Position numbers and translations under genes: made by a program. The notes under the pieces were generated by a model. That model ran no database searches and was not told where the DNA came from. It was given only the letters and a program-made list of their open reading frames with translations. Source: Heterodera schachtii (taxonomy: Eukaryota > Nematoda > Chromadorea > Rhabditida > Heteroderidae). From it: a DNA stretch of 64,000 nucleotides. The DNA is taken from the NCBI GenBank assembly GCA_023374025.1, contig SIJG01000140.1:242112-306111 (forward strand). The letters run 5' to 3'. Below, one piece after another: positions 11,779-22,170 of the stretch (position 1 is the first letter of the stretch; each line of letters starts with the position of its first letter).

Positions 11779-12820
11779 TTAAGGCATTCGCTCGGCCGCT
11801 TCGCGGCCTCGTACGAGCTTTGTCATAATGCTTAAGGCATTCGCTCGGCCGCTTCGCGGCCTCGTACGAGCTTTGTCATAGTGCTTAAGGTACTCGCTCG
11901 GCCGCTTCGCGGCCTCGTAGGGGGCCTTCGGCCCCCTCCCCCCCTCCCCCTCCCCCCGTTTTCTAAAAAGTTTCCTCTGCTTAAGGTACTCGCTCGGCCG
12001 CTTCGCGGCCTCGTAAGGGGCCTTCGTTCACACTGCTTAAAATACTCGCTCGGCCGCTTCGCGGCCTCGTAGGGGGCCTTCGGCCCCCTCTTCCCCCTCC
12101 CCCTTCCCCCCGTTTTCTAAAAAGTTTCCTCTGCTTAAGGTACTCGCTCGGCCGCTTCGCGGCCTCGTAGGGGGCCTTCGGCCCCCTCCCCCCCTCTCCC
12201 TTCTTACCCCCCCCCCCCCACCCCCGCTTCCTAATTTTCTGCGCTTAGGGTACTCGCTCGGCCGCTTCGCGGCCTCGTAAGGGGCCTTCGTTCACACTGC
12301 TTAAAGTACTCGCTCGACCGCTTCGCGGCCTCGTAGGGGGCCTTCGGCCCCCTCCCCCCCCCCCCTCTCCCCCCTCCCCCTTCCCCCGTTTTCTAAAAAG
12401 TTTACTCTGCTTAAGGTACTCGCTCGGCCGCTTCGCGGCCTCGTAGGGGGCCTTCGGCCCCCTCCCCCCCCCTCTCTCCCCTCCCCTCCTCCCCCCTCCC
12501 CCGCATCCTAATTTTTCAGCGCTTAAGGTACTCGCTCGGCCGCTTCGCGGCCTCGTCGGGGCCTTCGGCCCCCGCCTCCTCCCCCCCCCCCCCCCTCCCC
12601 TCCTCCCCCCTCCCCCGCATCCTAATTTTTCTGCGCTTAAGGTACTCGCTCGGCCGCTTCGCGGCCTCGTAGGGGGCCTTCGGCCCCCTCCCCCCCCCTC
12701 TCTCCCCTCCCCTCCTCCCCCCTCCCCCGCATCCTAATTTTTCTGCGCTTAAGGTACTCGCTCGGCCGCTTCGCGGCCTCGTCGGGGCCTTCGGCCCCCG
12801 CCTCCTCCCCTCCCCCCTTA
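11779..12820. repeat. expanded hairpin minisatellite array of unit C (about a dozen modules)
   Basis: The array holds about twelve copies of the CTCGGCCGCTTCGCGGCCTC module, most followed by GGGGGCCTTCGGCCCCC. The intervals include a higher-order pattern with CGTTTTCTAAAAAGTTTCCT and CATCCTAATTTTTCTGCGC. This explains why unit C is about 0.9 kb longer than A and B. Confidence 0.9.
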
Positions 12821-13606
12821 TTTTATTTTTTTATAATTTTTTAATTAGAGCAAGAATAGTGCAGGAGTAGTGCAGGAGTTGTCCAGAAGTCGTTCATTAG
12901 TTGTCCTGATTTGTTCAAAAGTTGACTATTTACATCACATGCAGTATCTTGGTGAGAATTAAAGTTATATCTATAATTTAAACGTCAAACATCGTTTTAC
13001 ATCGTTTTATGAATTTCTGATGTATTACTTTTATTCTTTCTAAAAAATTTTTTTTTCGGATTCTGGACAAAATTTCTGCATCAAGTATCTTGGTCAGTAT
13101 TGGACATGTAATGCCCAAATACATGTAGGGCGTAATAACACCTTATTTTAAGTATTTCCAGTGTAAAAAATTCTTTATAATTACTCGAAAACCCCTCTGA
13201 ATCCCTGCGTATCACCCCTAATTGTGCAGGCAAAAATTTTTCCAAAATTTTGAATTCCCGTGGATTGCATAACTCAATTCACAGTTATGCTAGAAAGATG
13301 TGCTATAGCTCATTCGAACCGCCTGAATGTCGACATTTATCCTCCAAAACATCGAAAACCCGGTTTCGGCACTCCCCGCCGAGATACAGCCCTTTTTCTG
13401 CGACTCGTTCAAAATTTTTCCGAAAATTTTCAAAAATTTTCTGAAGAAACTTTTTTTGGTTTGATTTTTTCAAAAAACGGTTTCCGCCAATCGATGCAGA
13501 ATCCTTAAAAAATTTTGACGTACTTTTTTACTTTTCAGATCCGAGCACTTTGAAGCGAGTTATTCAAAAAACGCACTGAAAACCCACATTTTCCTCTTAT
13601 ATAGAG

Positions 13607-13727
13607 AATCGATAGAGAATCCTTAAAAAACATCTGTGCTCTTTTGTTCGGAGCAGATCCAAGCCTTTGCTGAAGAGTTATTCAATGCTTTATGGTTTAA
13701 TCGCCTATTTTTCTCATATAGAGTGAA
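13607..13727. repeat. partial fourth unit, identical to the end of unit B
   Basis: These 121 bp appear identical to 11576-11696. Unit C's own, diverged end stops just before, at a TATAGAGAATCG junction, so the array terminates in a copy of the B end. This fits template switching or recombination during replication of the array. Confidence 0.85.
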
Positions 13728-13999
13728 TATTTTTCAATTATTTCTCTTTTTTCTTCCAATTTTTCTTCTTCTTTTTCTTCCCATTTTTCTCCAAATATTT
13801 CATCAAATGATTCCTTCTGCAATTTTTTCTTTTCTGATCCAATTTGATTAATTTCAATAATTAAAATTACATTTAAAAGAATAGCGGGAATAACCTCATT
13901 TTCATAAAAATATTACCAAACCGAATAAAAATGAAAATTCTAATTTTTTTTTTATTGATATGCATTTATTTATACAAAAATTACCAACTAAACAAATTT

Positions 14000-14755
14000 C
14001 CATTTAGACAAACTACAAAACGTAAAATACTTTTCTGAGTTCATCGGAAAAAATATTTTATTTTGAAAATTGAAATTATTATTTTGTAATCGATTATTTT
14101 TTAATTTCATATAATCAAAACAAATTTTTCTAATTAACATTAATTTGTAATTAAAAAATAATAATTTTCACGACTAATTTAAAATCAAAAAAGAAAATCC
14201 AAGTCGGCTTCTTCTCCTTTTGTTTATTTGCTTCTGCAATTAAAAAAAGATGGATTAATTTGTTCTAAAATTCGGCTTCCTTTTACCTGCCATTTTTAGG
14301 AGAGTTTTGGGAAATTAAATTTGGCAAAAAATTCTCAAAATATAGCAACAGATTTAGTCCCATTGTCCTAAAATGATTGGCAGTTTTATTAATTAAATGC
14401 ATAAAATAAATGGCCATTAATAATCAAAAACAATAATTTTGTATTTTGTTTAAAAAATCTTTTAAAAATTTTGTGTGTTTCTTTTTAAGTAAGAAATTTT
14501 ATTGTTTAGTTTTTGTTAAATAGTACATAAAATTTAATTTAAATTCATTTATTTGTGATCAATTAATTTTATGAATGCATCAATTTTATAATGTGCAAAC
14601 ATTAAAGTTTGAGCATTCTATTAAAATGTGAAGAGTTGGGGAATAAAAACATAAAAATATTTAATAAAAAAAAATTGAAACACCAATTATTTAATTTTCA
14701 ACAATTTTCATTTATACAATTTTGAAAAATAAATCCTCCCAAATTGTTATGATTA
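14000..14755. other. A+T-rich intergenic sequence, no gene seen
   Basis: The stretch is A+T-rich with short stops in all frames. No tRNA, repeat unit or protein similarity was noticed. Confidence 0.5.
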
Positions 14756-14756
14756 G

Positions 14757-15125
14757 GGCTCGAAAGTATATGGACTAAAAAACCACAAATATTGACATAA
14801 AATATTGACTAAAAAAGCTCAAAAATGGCCAAATATGGACCAAATATTTTTGTAATAATTTCATTCTGTTGTCAGCGAAAATTTTAGGTAGCGAACAAAA
14901 TACCTAAAAAAAAATTTCCAAAATTTCGAAAAAATTATCTTTTTGATATGTATTTTCTAAAATTTTAAAAAATCGGTCTTAAGGGGTGTATTTCTTGCTT
15001 TTTTTTGCATTTTTCTTGTGTAAATTTATAAAAAATGGCCAAAATTGGACTAAAAAAGAAAAATGGCGAAATATGGGTTTATTCCCAAAAACCCCAAAAT
15101 ATGGATTTATATGGACTAAAAACCT
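14757..15125. mobile_element. diverged foldback element with TATGGACTAAAAA motif repeats
   Basis: It starts TAGGGCTCGAAAGTATATGG. The motif ATGGACTAAAAA / AAATATGG recurs several times. The core has TTTTAGGTAGCGAACAAAAT and TCTTAAGGGGTGTATTT, which are also in the element at 22,171-22,673. I could not find a clean right terminus or target duplication, so it is probably truncated. Confidence 0.5.
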
Positions 15126-15384
15126 TCAACCAAATCAAAAAATTTTAGCGTAGAATGCTAATTCTTAAAAAAATATCACTAAATTTTTCCGAAAATTCTG
15201 AATTTTATTTTATATTCACATTTTTGTTATTGTAAATTAATGTAAAATTAATTTCATGGATAATTTCCCTGGTTTTTCTAATCAATTCAAAGCAGAAAAT
15301 TCATATTTTATTCATTTAAAAAATAATTTATAGCTAAAAAAATTTCCAAATTTTCAATTGTATGATTACTAAATTTATTGCCAA

Positions 15385-16106
15385 GTGGAAAAGGAAATTA
15401 TGTATTTTATTATTTTTATTTTTGATCACTTTCAAATTGGATCAGAAAAGAAAAAGTTGGAACAAAAGTCATTTGATGAAATATTTGGAGAAAAATGGGA
15501 AGAAAAAGCGCAAAATGAACAGAAGAAACGGGAAATAATAAGAAAATTTTATAAAATAAAAGAGAAAATTAAGCAAAAAGGAAGAAAATATTCAAGAAAA
15601 GAATGGAGTAAAATTGAAACAAAAATAGCAAAAAGTTTGGGGACAAATGATAATTATATTAAAAAATGGATCAAAGAATTTGGTCTCCAAAAACAAATAC
15701 AAAAAAGTTATAAATCAAAAACTGATGAAGAAAAACTCGAAATTGTGCAAAAATTCAATGAAATGACAAATGAATATAAGCAAAAAGGAAGAAAATATTC
15801 AAGAAAAAAATAGGGAGAAATTAATTCAAAAATAGCGAAAAATTTGGGCACAAATAAAACATATATTCAAAAATGGACCAAAGAATTTGGTCTCCAAAAA
15901 AAGAACTGTCACAAATAAAAAGTGATGAACAAAAACTCGAAATTGTGCAGAAATTCAATGAAATGACAAATGAATTTAAGCAAAAAGGTAAATATTCGAA
16001 AAAAGAATGGAACAAAAATTATGTCAAAATTGGTAAGAAAATCGGAGTTAGCCTTCCAGTATTAAGAAATGGAAAAACGGATTCGGAATTACTCATAAAA
16101 GAATAA
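15385..16106 (+). pseudogene. decayed HTH-repeat protein gene
   Basis: The frame from 15385 carries SEKKKLEQKSFDEIFGEKWE, a lysine-rich linker and an HTH unit ending in YIKKWIKEFGLQKQ, followed by SYKSKTDEEKLEIVQKF. It stops at 15813, where paralogues have a Trp codon (KEW is KK-stop here). Beyond it the family sequence continues through another YIQKWTKEFGLQ unit and, in another frame, KSDEQKLEIVQKFNEMTNEF and KKEWNKNYVKIGKKIGVS to a stop at 16106. At least one nonsense change and one frameshift separate three repeat units. The N-terminal signal sequence is also degraded. Confidence 0.8.
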
Positions 16107-16279
16107 CGATGAAAGAAAAAAAAATGGACAAACCCTAATATAAACATTTACGTTGATATTTATTTAATATCAACATATATTATGCCCTAACGTTAATATC
16201 AACGCTATTTTTTAAATTTCGGTAATTTTTAAAATTTTAAAGCAATTTTTTTCAAATGACTTTTGGCGTAAAATAAAAT

Positions 16280-16419
16280 GGGGAGAGAGATAACGCAAAA
16301 GTGAGAGGGTGTTAAATTCAGCCACAGTCATACAAAAGCATTTTTGATGAAGAAGAAAAAAGAAAAATTAATTCAAAAGAGAGTGTTACGGGATGACATT
16401 TTTGCGCTATCTCTCCCAC
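16280..16419. mobile_element. 140-bp MITE-like inverted repeat
   Basis: The ends GGGGAGAGAGATAACGCAAA and the inverse of TTTTGCGCTATCTCTCCCAC pair over about 20 bp. TAAAAT flanks both sides (16274-16279 and 16420-16425) as a possible 6-bp duplication. There is no coding capacity. Confidence 0.55.
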
Positions 16420-16919
16420 TAAAATTATTACACATTGAAACAATTTTAAAAGAAATAAACCCTTAAAAATCTTATGCAAAAATGGGCTTTGATCCAGAAC
16501 TAGTACAGCCCTAATCAGGGAGCTGAAAGAGGCGTCTGCAGTAAAAATGATCTTTCTATCAATTTTCAATTTTTCACCAATTTCCTTGGTCACCAAAAAA
16601 TTCATATTAAAACCATAATTTGATTCCTTAATATCAAAAAATTTTTCGAGAATTCTTTATTCGGGATTATAGGTTCCATATTTGGACATTTTCCCAAAAA
16701 AATCCTTTATTAGAACGGGCCTCCTTTATTCAGTCAGCCCATTAGACTTTAAATACAAAAAATTTTTCTCGAGAATACATTTAATAAAATGTAACACAAA
16801 AATTATAAAATTTATTTCAGAAATAAGGCAATGGATGGAGATTTCGATATTAATATTCTCTGAAACTTCTCTTTTGACTAATTTTCAATGTTTTTCTAAT
16901 TTTGTTTTCACTTGTTTTC

Positions 16920-17225
16920 GGGGGTTTTCTTTTTTTATTTTCAATAAATTTTCTTTTTTTCAATTTTTCTTTTTCCGTTTTCAATTTATAGCGGGTTCTA
17001 GATTATTTTTTCCATTATCAATTATTCCTCGGCTAATTCCAATTTACTGGCAAATTTTTTAATATAATTTTGGCGCAATTCTTTTGTTGAATTTCTGTTA
17101 TTTTCATTTTTGAATTTTTGTATATTTTCAATTTTTTATTCATCATTTTTGATTTGTCACATTTATAAAAGTCCAAATTCTTTAAATATTTGTAAATTTT
17201 GCTTCAATTTGCCCCTAATTGTTGC
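16920..17225 (-). pseudogene. remnant of an HTH-repeat protein gene
   Basis: The minus strand shows IYKYLKEFGLL (compare YIKKWIKEFGL), then in shifted frames a KSKMMNKKL-like segment and KELRQNYIKKFASKLELAE, matching KEWRQNYAEICKKIGVS of the family. Stops and frameshifts are frequent. It abuts the tRNA-like sequence at 17,237. Confidence 0.55.
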
Positions 17226-17236
17226 AGAACATAAAA

Positions 17237-17313
17237 GGTAACTCGCCGGTGGGACTCGAACCCAGGACCCCAGCAATCCGTGCCGTGCTCTAACCAACTG
17301 AGCTATACGTCCC
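17237..17313 (-). tRNA. tRNA-like sequence, probably a pseudogene or SINE head
   Basis: The minus strand reads TAGCTCAGTTGGTTAGAGCA, a good D-arm/A box, and later GGTTCGAGTCC, a good B box, at tRNA spacing. However, the acceptor ends (GGGACGT and CGAGTTACC) do not pair, the anticodon stem-loop is irregular, and the T stem has a mismatch. A functional tRNA is unlikely; a tRNA pseudogene or tRNA-derived repeat is more likely. An anticodon cannot be assigned. Confidence 0.5.
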
Positions 17314-17431
17314 TTTATTAAACTCAAATTTTCAATAAGTTTATTCACAATTTCTGGATGCAACTTCAACAAATCGAAACTTCAACAATCAACTTTTTGC
17401 TCCTTCTCACGCATTCAGCCGGCCGGCTTTT

Positions 17432-18200
17432 TCAAACAAATGGAGTGCCAAAGTCAACGCTTTCGGACTCAATTTTGCTTTCGTCCGTCCCATGATGCCA
17501 TTTGAACAATCCATCCTCTCCCCAACTAAATGGGCATTCTTTTTGGTGAACACAAACTGCTAAATCCATCATGGCAATTACTCTGTTCCCCATGAGTTGA
17601 CGCCAAGCAATTATTTGACAGTCTCACCGTCCTCTCGCGTTTCATGGCCCCATCTAATCAATTTCATTGCGTGGAGTTCAAAGTATTTGTGCTAATTAAG
17701 TTGAAAATATTAATAAATTTTAGGATAAAGAAAAATAATATTTTGAGAAAATCGCAAAGAATCCTCTCAATGTTTACGTCATATATGGTGACATTGACGA
17801 GGGTGTCCTAAGTAAAATTTATCAAGTCTAGGACCCTGAACTCGGAACAGGACAAAAAATTGCAAGCCAAAACTTCGCCGAACGAATTTTTGGACCATAA
17901 CTTTTTTCATTCTCAACCAAAAAAAATTCTTGATATTGTTCGAAAGAACTTGAAAAAAACTCTATTCATCTGCTAGATTTGAAAATCGTTTTCTCATGCA
18001 CAAGAAAAAAATCTGGCAAAAAGTTCGAGAAACTGGTTTTTTGATGAATTCCTTCTGGCCCTAACTTTTTTTTAATTTAACGAAATTTTTGAGATTTGTC
18101 AAATAATAATGAATACATTTCCGGGGACGTTTTGGGGTACCATTATTCACTATTTTTCCAACTTACATTTTGTTGTTGTTGGTTGGCTTCGTTGGTGTTT
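17432..18200 (-). pseudogene. truncated third copy of the cathepsin B-like gene
   Basis: 17432-17691 is a close copy of the last two exons of the gene at 18,453-21,204, including ELHAMKLI, LGVNSWGT and WGEDGLFKW. A TAA replaces the Tyr codon just before LGVNSWG. Beyond it, intronic sequence resembling the next 150 bp is joined to sequence matching the propeptide region (near 20,700-20,770 in the intact copy). The middle exons, including the active-site Cys exon, are therefore missing. This is a duplicated fragment with an internal deletion, not a working gene. Confidence 0.8.
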
Positions 18201-18452
18201 TTTAAGAAAATTGAATAACAAAAATGAATGCGAAAAAACGCAAAATTGTATGTTCAATTAAACTTAATCTCCTATTTTTTAATAAAAAGCGGCAATTTTG
18301 CATGTGCATGCGAATCTTGCGTAACCTTTCCACCCTTTATGAGTCCAATTTTAATAAGTTTATTCAACAATTTTCTGGATGCAACTTCAACAAATCGAAA
18401 CTTCAACAATCAACTTTTTGCTCCTTCTCACGCATTCAGCCGGCCGGCCTTT

Positions 18453-21204
18453 TCAAACATATGGATTGCCAAAGTCAACGCTTTCGGACTCAATTTTGCT
18501 TTCGTCCGTCCCACGACGCCATTTGAACAGTCCGTTTTCTCCCCAACTAAATAGGCATTTTTTTGGTGAACACAAACTGCTAAATCCATCATGGCAATTA
18601 CTTTGTTCCCCATGAGTTGACGCCAAGCCAATATTTGACAATCTCACCGTCCTCTCGCGTTTCATGGCCCCATCCAATCAATTTCATTGCGTGGAGTTCA
18701 AAGTATTTGTGCTAATTAAATTTGAAAATTTTGTAAAGTATCAATAATAGAAAAAGGAATTTTGAAAAACGATAGAATTTTTAAGGAAGAAGCTGGCTTG
18801 GAGATTAAAACGCGGAAAGAGGGGGTTGATTTCTTATTAGACTTACGTCCCATATGGTGCCACTGACGGGGGTGTTCTAAATAAAATTTATCAATGTGTA
18901 CTTGAATGATTTATTTTTTCCCTTACCACATAAACATTGATCCGTCCGTTGTGTTTTCCATAGTAGAGCAAAGCTCTATGGGGCAAGACACTAACTTGGA
19001 TTGGTCCGTCCTCGTACATCTCCACCATCATGTCCGCTTCGCGGTTGTCGTCAATTTCATTCCAGTGCGTCGGCGGAACTGTCAGTTCTATCAATTTTAA
19101 TTTATTTAAAATATTCAACCGCCTTTCCCAGTCATAGCTGATTGGGATGTCCAGAGGTATTGGACAAACTTTTTGGCACTCACTGAAAATTCGACCCTCC
19201 CTATAACCGAATGGCGATTGACCGTCACATTCTTTTTTGCAGAACAACGATTCGTCAGGTTTGCTGCCGTTGATCAAATAGGGCTTGCAACCCAATCCCG
19301 TTGTGAAATTCGTACCGCTGACTGCGCCTTTTGTATAATACCATTGCCATATATCTTTTGGATGTGCACCTTCGCCACATCTTAGAATCAAAGGTGCTAA
19401 GGCGTTAGTCAAAATCATCAAATGAGCTTTTTTTGGTAAGCTTTGCCCAACAAACAAAATTTTAAAATCAATATCGTTCAATATCTTTAAGGATTTTCTA
19501 TTATCCTGGAAATTTTCAAAGTTTGGTTGAGTTCCAAGAAAGTTGTAAGCAACAATGTTCATAAAAAAACTTGGTTCTTGGGGTTTCTCAGATGATGACT
19601 TTTTTTGAAAATAGATTTTACTCGACAGAATATTAGAATTTATTATTTTAGGAACTAATGTATTATTTGAGTTTTAAAAATGATTAAATAAATTTATAAG
19701 CATATTATTTCTGTAAATATTATTACATATATATATATTTATATATATAACTTTATATACATTATTTATTATTGAATATATTACGTGCAATGTTGCGATT
19801 CCAACGTGTCTTGCGCAGAGACATACGATGATGGGTAATTGGTGTAGGTGCGTATGCCTTTTTTGAGGCGTTCAATGCAGAAACGATCGGTGAGTACCGA
19901 TGCACCGGAAACCGACGAGCATGAACTACAATTACCTTTAAATGGGTGACGAAATAATAGCCCAAATTTTGAAAAAGCCAATTTAAAATCTTTTGGTTGT
20001 AATTTTTAAAATACAAAATTTTTTGAAAATAGCCAGGCTATAACGAAGATCTAGGCTATCAAATTCTACCAAAATTATCAAAATTGAGATAACCGGATCA
20101 AGAATTTCTAAAATGACAGCCTAAGAGTTTTAAAGTATAAAAGGTTTTTTTGCCAATTTATAGTCAATAGATTTCTTTTCCTTACCTTGATCCGTTACCA
20201 TTCCGATGAAATCCGCACATTCCGGCCACTTTTTGCGCGCGTCAAATTCTTTTGGCAATTTGAGCCCATTAGGAATGGGGCGCTAAAATTCCAACAGCAA
20301 AATTTAAAAATTTGGTTGCTTTTGAGCAAAGTTATGGATAATTGTTAGAAAATTTCATTTATTTAACTGTTGATTTATAAAATTAAATAAAGTGATCAAA
20401 CCTTTGGTCCGCGATTGGTTTTCTAAAAGTTTATTAATAGATTGCGAATTTGGCTATTTCATGTGTGATTAATCTTTTGCTTTTTATTTTTTTCAGCGCC
20501 AACTACGGAAGCGATTTTGATTGAAACCATTTTCGAATTTATTCCTGCAATTTTACCAAAGACCAAAACCAGTCTAGAACCCTGAACTCGGAGCAGGAAA
20601 AAACATTTCAAGCCGAAATGTAGCCGAACGCCATAACTTTTTTTGAATTTAATGAAATTTTATGAGATTTGGCAAAATAATAATGAACACATTTACGGGG
20701 ACGTTTTGGGGTACCATTTTTCACTTTTTTTTCCAACTTACATCTTGTTGTTGTTGGTTGGCTTCGTTGGTGCTTTTGGCTCCTCCCAACAGACGTCGTA
20801 TATGTTCTTCATCCAGAATAGCAAAACGCTCGTTGACGGAGGCCTTCAAAAATTATTAAAAATGCTATTTTAAATTTGATTTGTCAACGAACGGTCCAGT
20901 AATTTTGTGCTTCGTTTATTGCGTTCACGAAACTTCTTGCGTTGGCCAATTTTTTCGTCTTTATCGCAAGCTAAATTTTCGTTTTTTTGTGATATTTGTT
21001 CAACCGTGACTGGCATTTTTAGTAATGGGTTAAAATTTTTCTAATTATATAAGCCAAAAGTTCAAAGCCCAAAAAATATTTGTCCAGCTCCACCTGTTCC
21101 ACAGAATTTGTTTCCGGTGTGGCATTTTTCACCGCTTGGGTGACAGTGACGAGGGCAGCCAAAAAGAAAAGGATGAAAAAAAGTTTATTACTGGTTTGAG
21201 CCAT
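18453..21204 (-). CDS. cathepsin B-like cysteine protease (C1A), copy 1
   Basis: Exons: 21204-21094, 20970-20893, 20843-20742, 20282-20186, 19935-19785, 19380-18927, 18876-18847, 18711-18602 and 18546-18453. All are phase-compatible and give about 408 codons. The protein starts with a signal peptide (MAQTSNKLFFILFFLAALVT), then a C1 propeptide (FVNAINEAQNYWT, RFAILDEEHIRRLLGG), then the mature domain LPKEFDARKKWPECADFIG. Oxyanion Gln and catalytic Cys are present in TDQGNCSSCSS, but the Trp after the Cys is Ser. Catalytic His lies in ELHAMKLIGWG and Asn in GVNSWG. The occluding-loop region lacks the usual HH pair. It is probably secreted or lysosomal. Residues 200-350 carry an insertion that could hide another intron. 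Activity is uncertain. Confidence 0.88.
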
Positions 21205-21760
21205 TCCTAAAGAAGTGTTAAAGATTTCTTTGCCAAAATGTCATATTTTTGACAGCCCTGGTGATTAGGTATTTTATTTTAAATATTAAAAAAAATTAAA
21301 TTTTTCCAGTTTATAAATTTGCCCAAGGAATTCTTAAAGTTACATATGGCCCAAAAATTTTTATGAAATTTTAATTACACTTTTGTCCTACTTACAACAT
21401 TCTAATGGCTTTTTATAGTCAAGAGTCTCGCCAAAGTGATGCTTTAAAATGGGACAGACTATGAAATGTTTAATTAATTCAGCAACAGAGCAGCACATTA
21501 AGAAATAAAAAATATTTTTTTATAAAAGCGATAATTAATTCAACAAAAGATTTGGCATCATAGAGGGAAAAAATTTCCAAAAAATTTGTGTAAATTATTT
21601 TTAATACTAACATTTATGGCATTCATAGAATTAATTTTTCCTCTCAAATGTTAGCTAGTTGTTTGTTGTTGTGTCAAACGTCGCACCTATATAAAAGGGA
21701 TAGTAATTAATAAAATTCAAAAAATAAATATTTTAATAAAAAATAATATTTATTTGTTTG
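21205..21760. other. upstream region of cathepsin copy 1, duplicated at 29,074-29,570
   Basis: The sequence upstream of the start codon runs parallel to that upstream of copy 2 (for example TTTTTATAGTCAAGAGTCTC and GGGACAGACTATGAAATGTT in both). The duplication therefore includes the promoter. No clear TATA element was identified. Confidence 0.65.
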
Positions 21761-21761
21761 G

Positions 21762-21997
21762 CTCTGAAAAAGCGTCAGCAGAAAATGCGTCAGTAGAAAA
21801 AGACATAAGATTTCAAAACCCAGAAACAAAAATCGTCTCGAATTTTTAAAAAAATCGGTTTTTAATTTGTGAAATTCTCCTATTTTTTGACTTTCATTGA
21901 AAAAATTTAAAAAATTAGTTGTTTTTTGAAATTTTCTTAATGACGTATTTTCCACTGACGCATTTTCTCACTGACAATTCATTGACGCTTTTTAGAG
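21762..21997. mobile_element. foldback element with GCGTCAGTG motif repeats
   Basis: The left end CTCTGAAAAAGCGTCAGCAG and the inverse of CATTGACGCTTTTTAGAG match. (A)TGCGTCAGTAG / CACTGACGCATTTTC motifs lie inside in opposite orientations. A half-copy is recognisable at 29,571-29,615 in the duplicated segment. No target duplication was found. Confidence 0.5.
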
Positions 21998-22170
21998 AAT
22001 TTATGAAATAAGACAAAAATGTCAAAAGTTTGAAATTTTTAGACCGAAAATTTTAGTCTTTCAATTTTTAAAAGTGAATTTTTAAGTTATACATGTAGAT
22101 TATATTAATGTCCATAAGCTATCAATAAGCAATCTATGACTAGTCGTATTGACCAAACAAACCTAATTGT

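Larger units (their letters stand above)
9399..13727 (-). mobile_element. tandem trimer of a GC-rich hairpin-bearing element (Helitron/Helentron-like)
   Basis: The insert consists of head-to-tail units at 9399-10556, 10557-11696 and 11697-13727. Each starts (plus strand) with the perfect hairpin CAGGGCCC..GGGCCCTG, then a GC-rich hairpin array, then a conserved A+T-rich body with GGCTTCAGTGCAAAAATG, CCCTGCGTAT and TTTCGGCACTCCCC, then an end like CTCATATAGAGTGAA. On the minus strand it begins TTCACTCTATATGAG and ends in a hairpin followed by CTGG. The target is a short A/T run with no duplication. A terminal hairpin, CTRR-like end, no target duplication and tandem copies suggest a non-autonomous rolling-circle element. 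No Rep/helicase frame is present. The orientation given is by analogy. Confidence 0.6.
8999..13905 (-). pseudogene. secreted HTH-repeat protein gene split by a 4.3-kb insertion
   Basis: The 5' part (13905-13728) encodes MKMRLFPLFF, then after a one-base frameshift a hydrophobic stretch and the family block KESFDEIFGEKWEEKEEEK. The 3' part (9398-8999) continues with YKIKEKIKQKGRKYSAKEW, an HTH unit ending in YIYKWIKELGL, then a second ending in TIERWKKQFGI and a stop. Joining 9398 to 13728 reproduces exactly the uninterrupted arrangement of the paralogues near 31,910 and 33,230. The gene is therefore a member of the family at 32,888-33,394, inactivated by a frameshift in the signal region and by the insertion. 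Confidence 0.85.

Noticed and set aside
9371..12072. Pro/Arg/Gly-rich frames such as those with VLARPLRGLV
   Set aside because: They read through the hairpin minisatellite of the tandem element; the repeated peptide follows from module periodicity.
17237..17313. Functional tRNA gene
   Set aside because: The acceptor ends do not pair and the anticodon arm is irregular despite good A and B boxes.
18224..18615. Plus-strand frames around 18.3-18.6 kb (and matching ones at 24.8-25.1 kb)
   Set aside because: They are antisense to the last exons of the cathepsin B-like genes, whose minus frame shows the catalytic Asn motif.
18428..18631. Minus-strand frame reading MGNKVIAMMDLAVCVHQKN
   Set aside because: It crosses a 55-bp intron; splicing GTAATTG..TTTAG gives GVNSWGTNWGENGLF, which fits the protease family.
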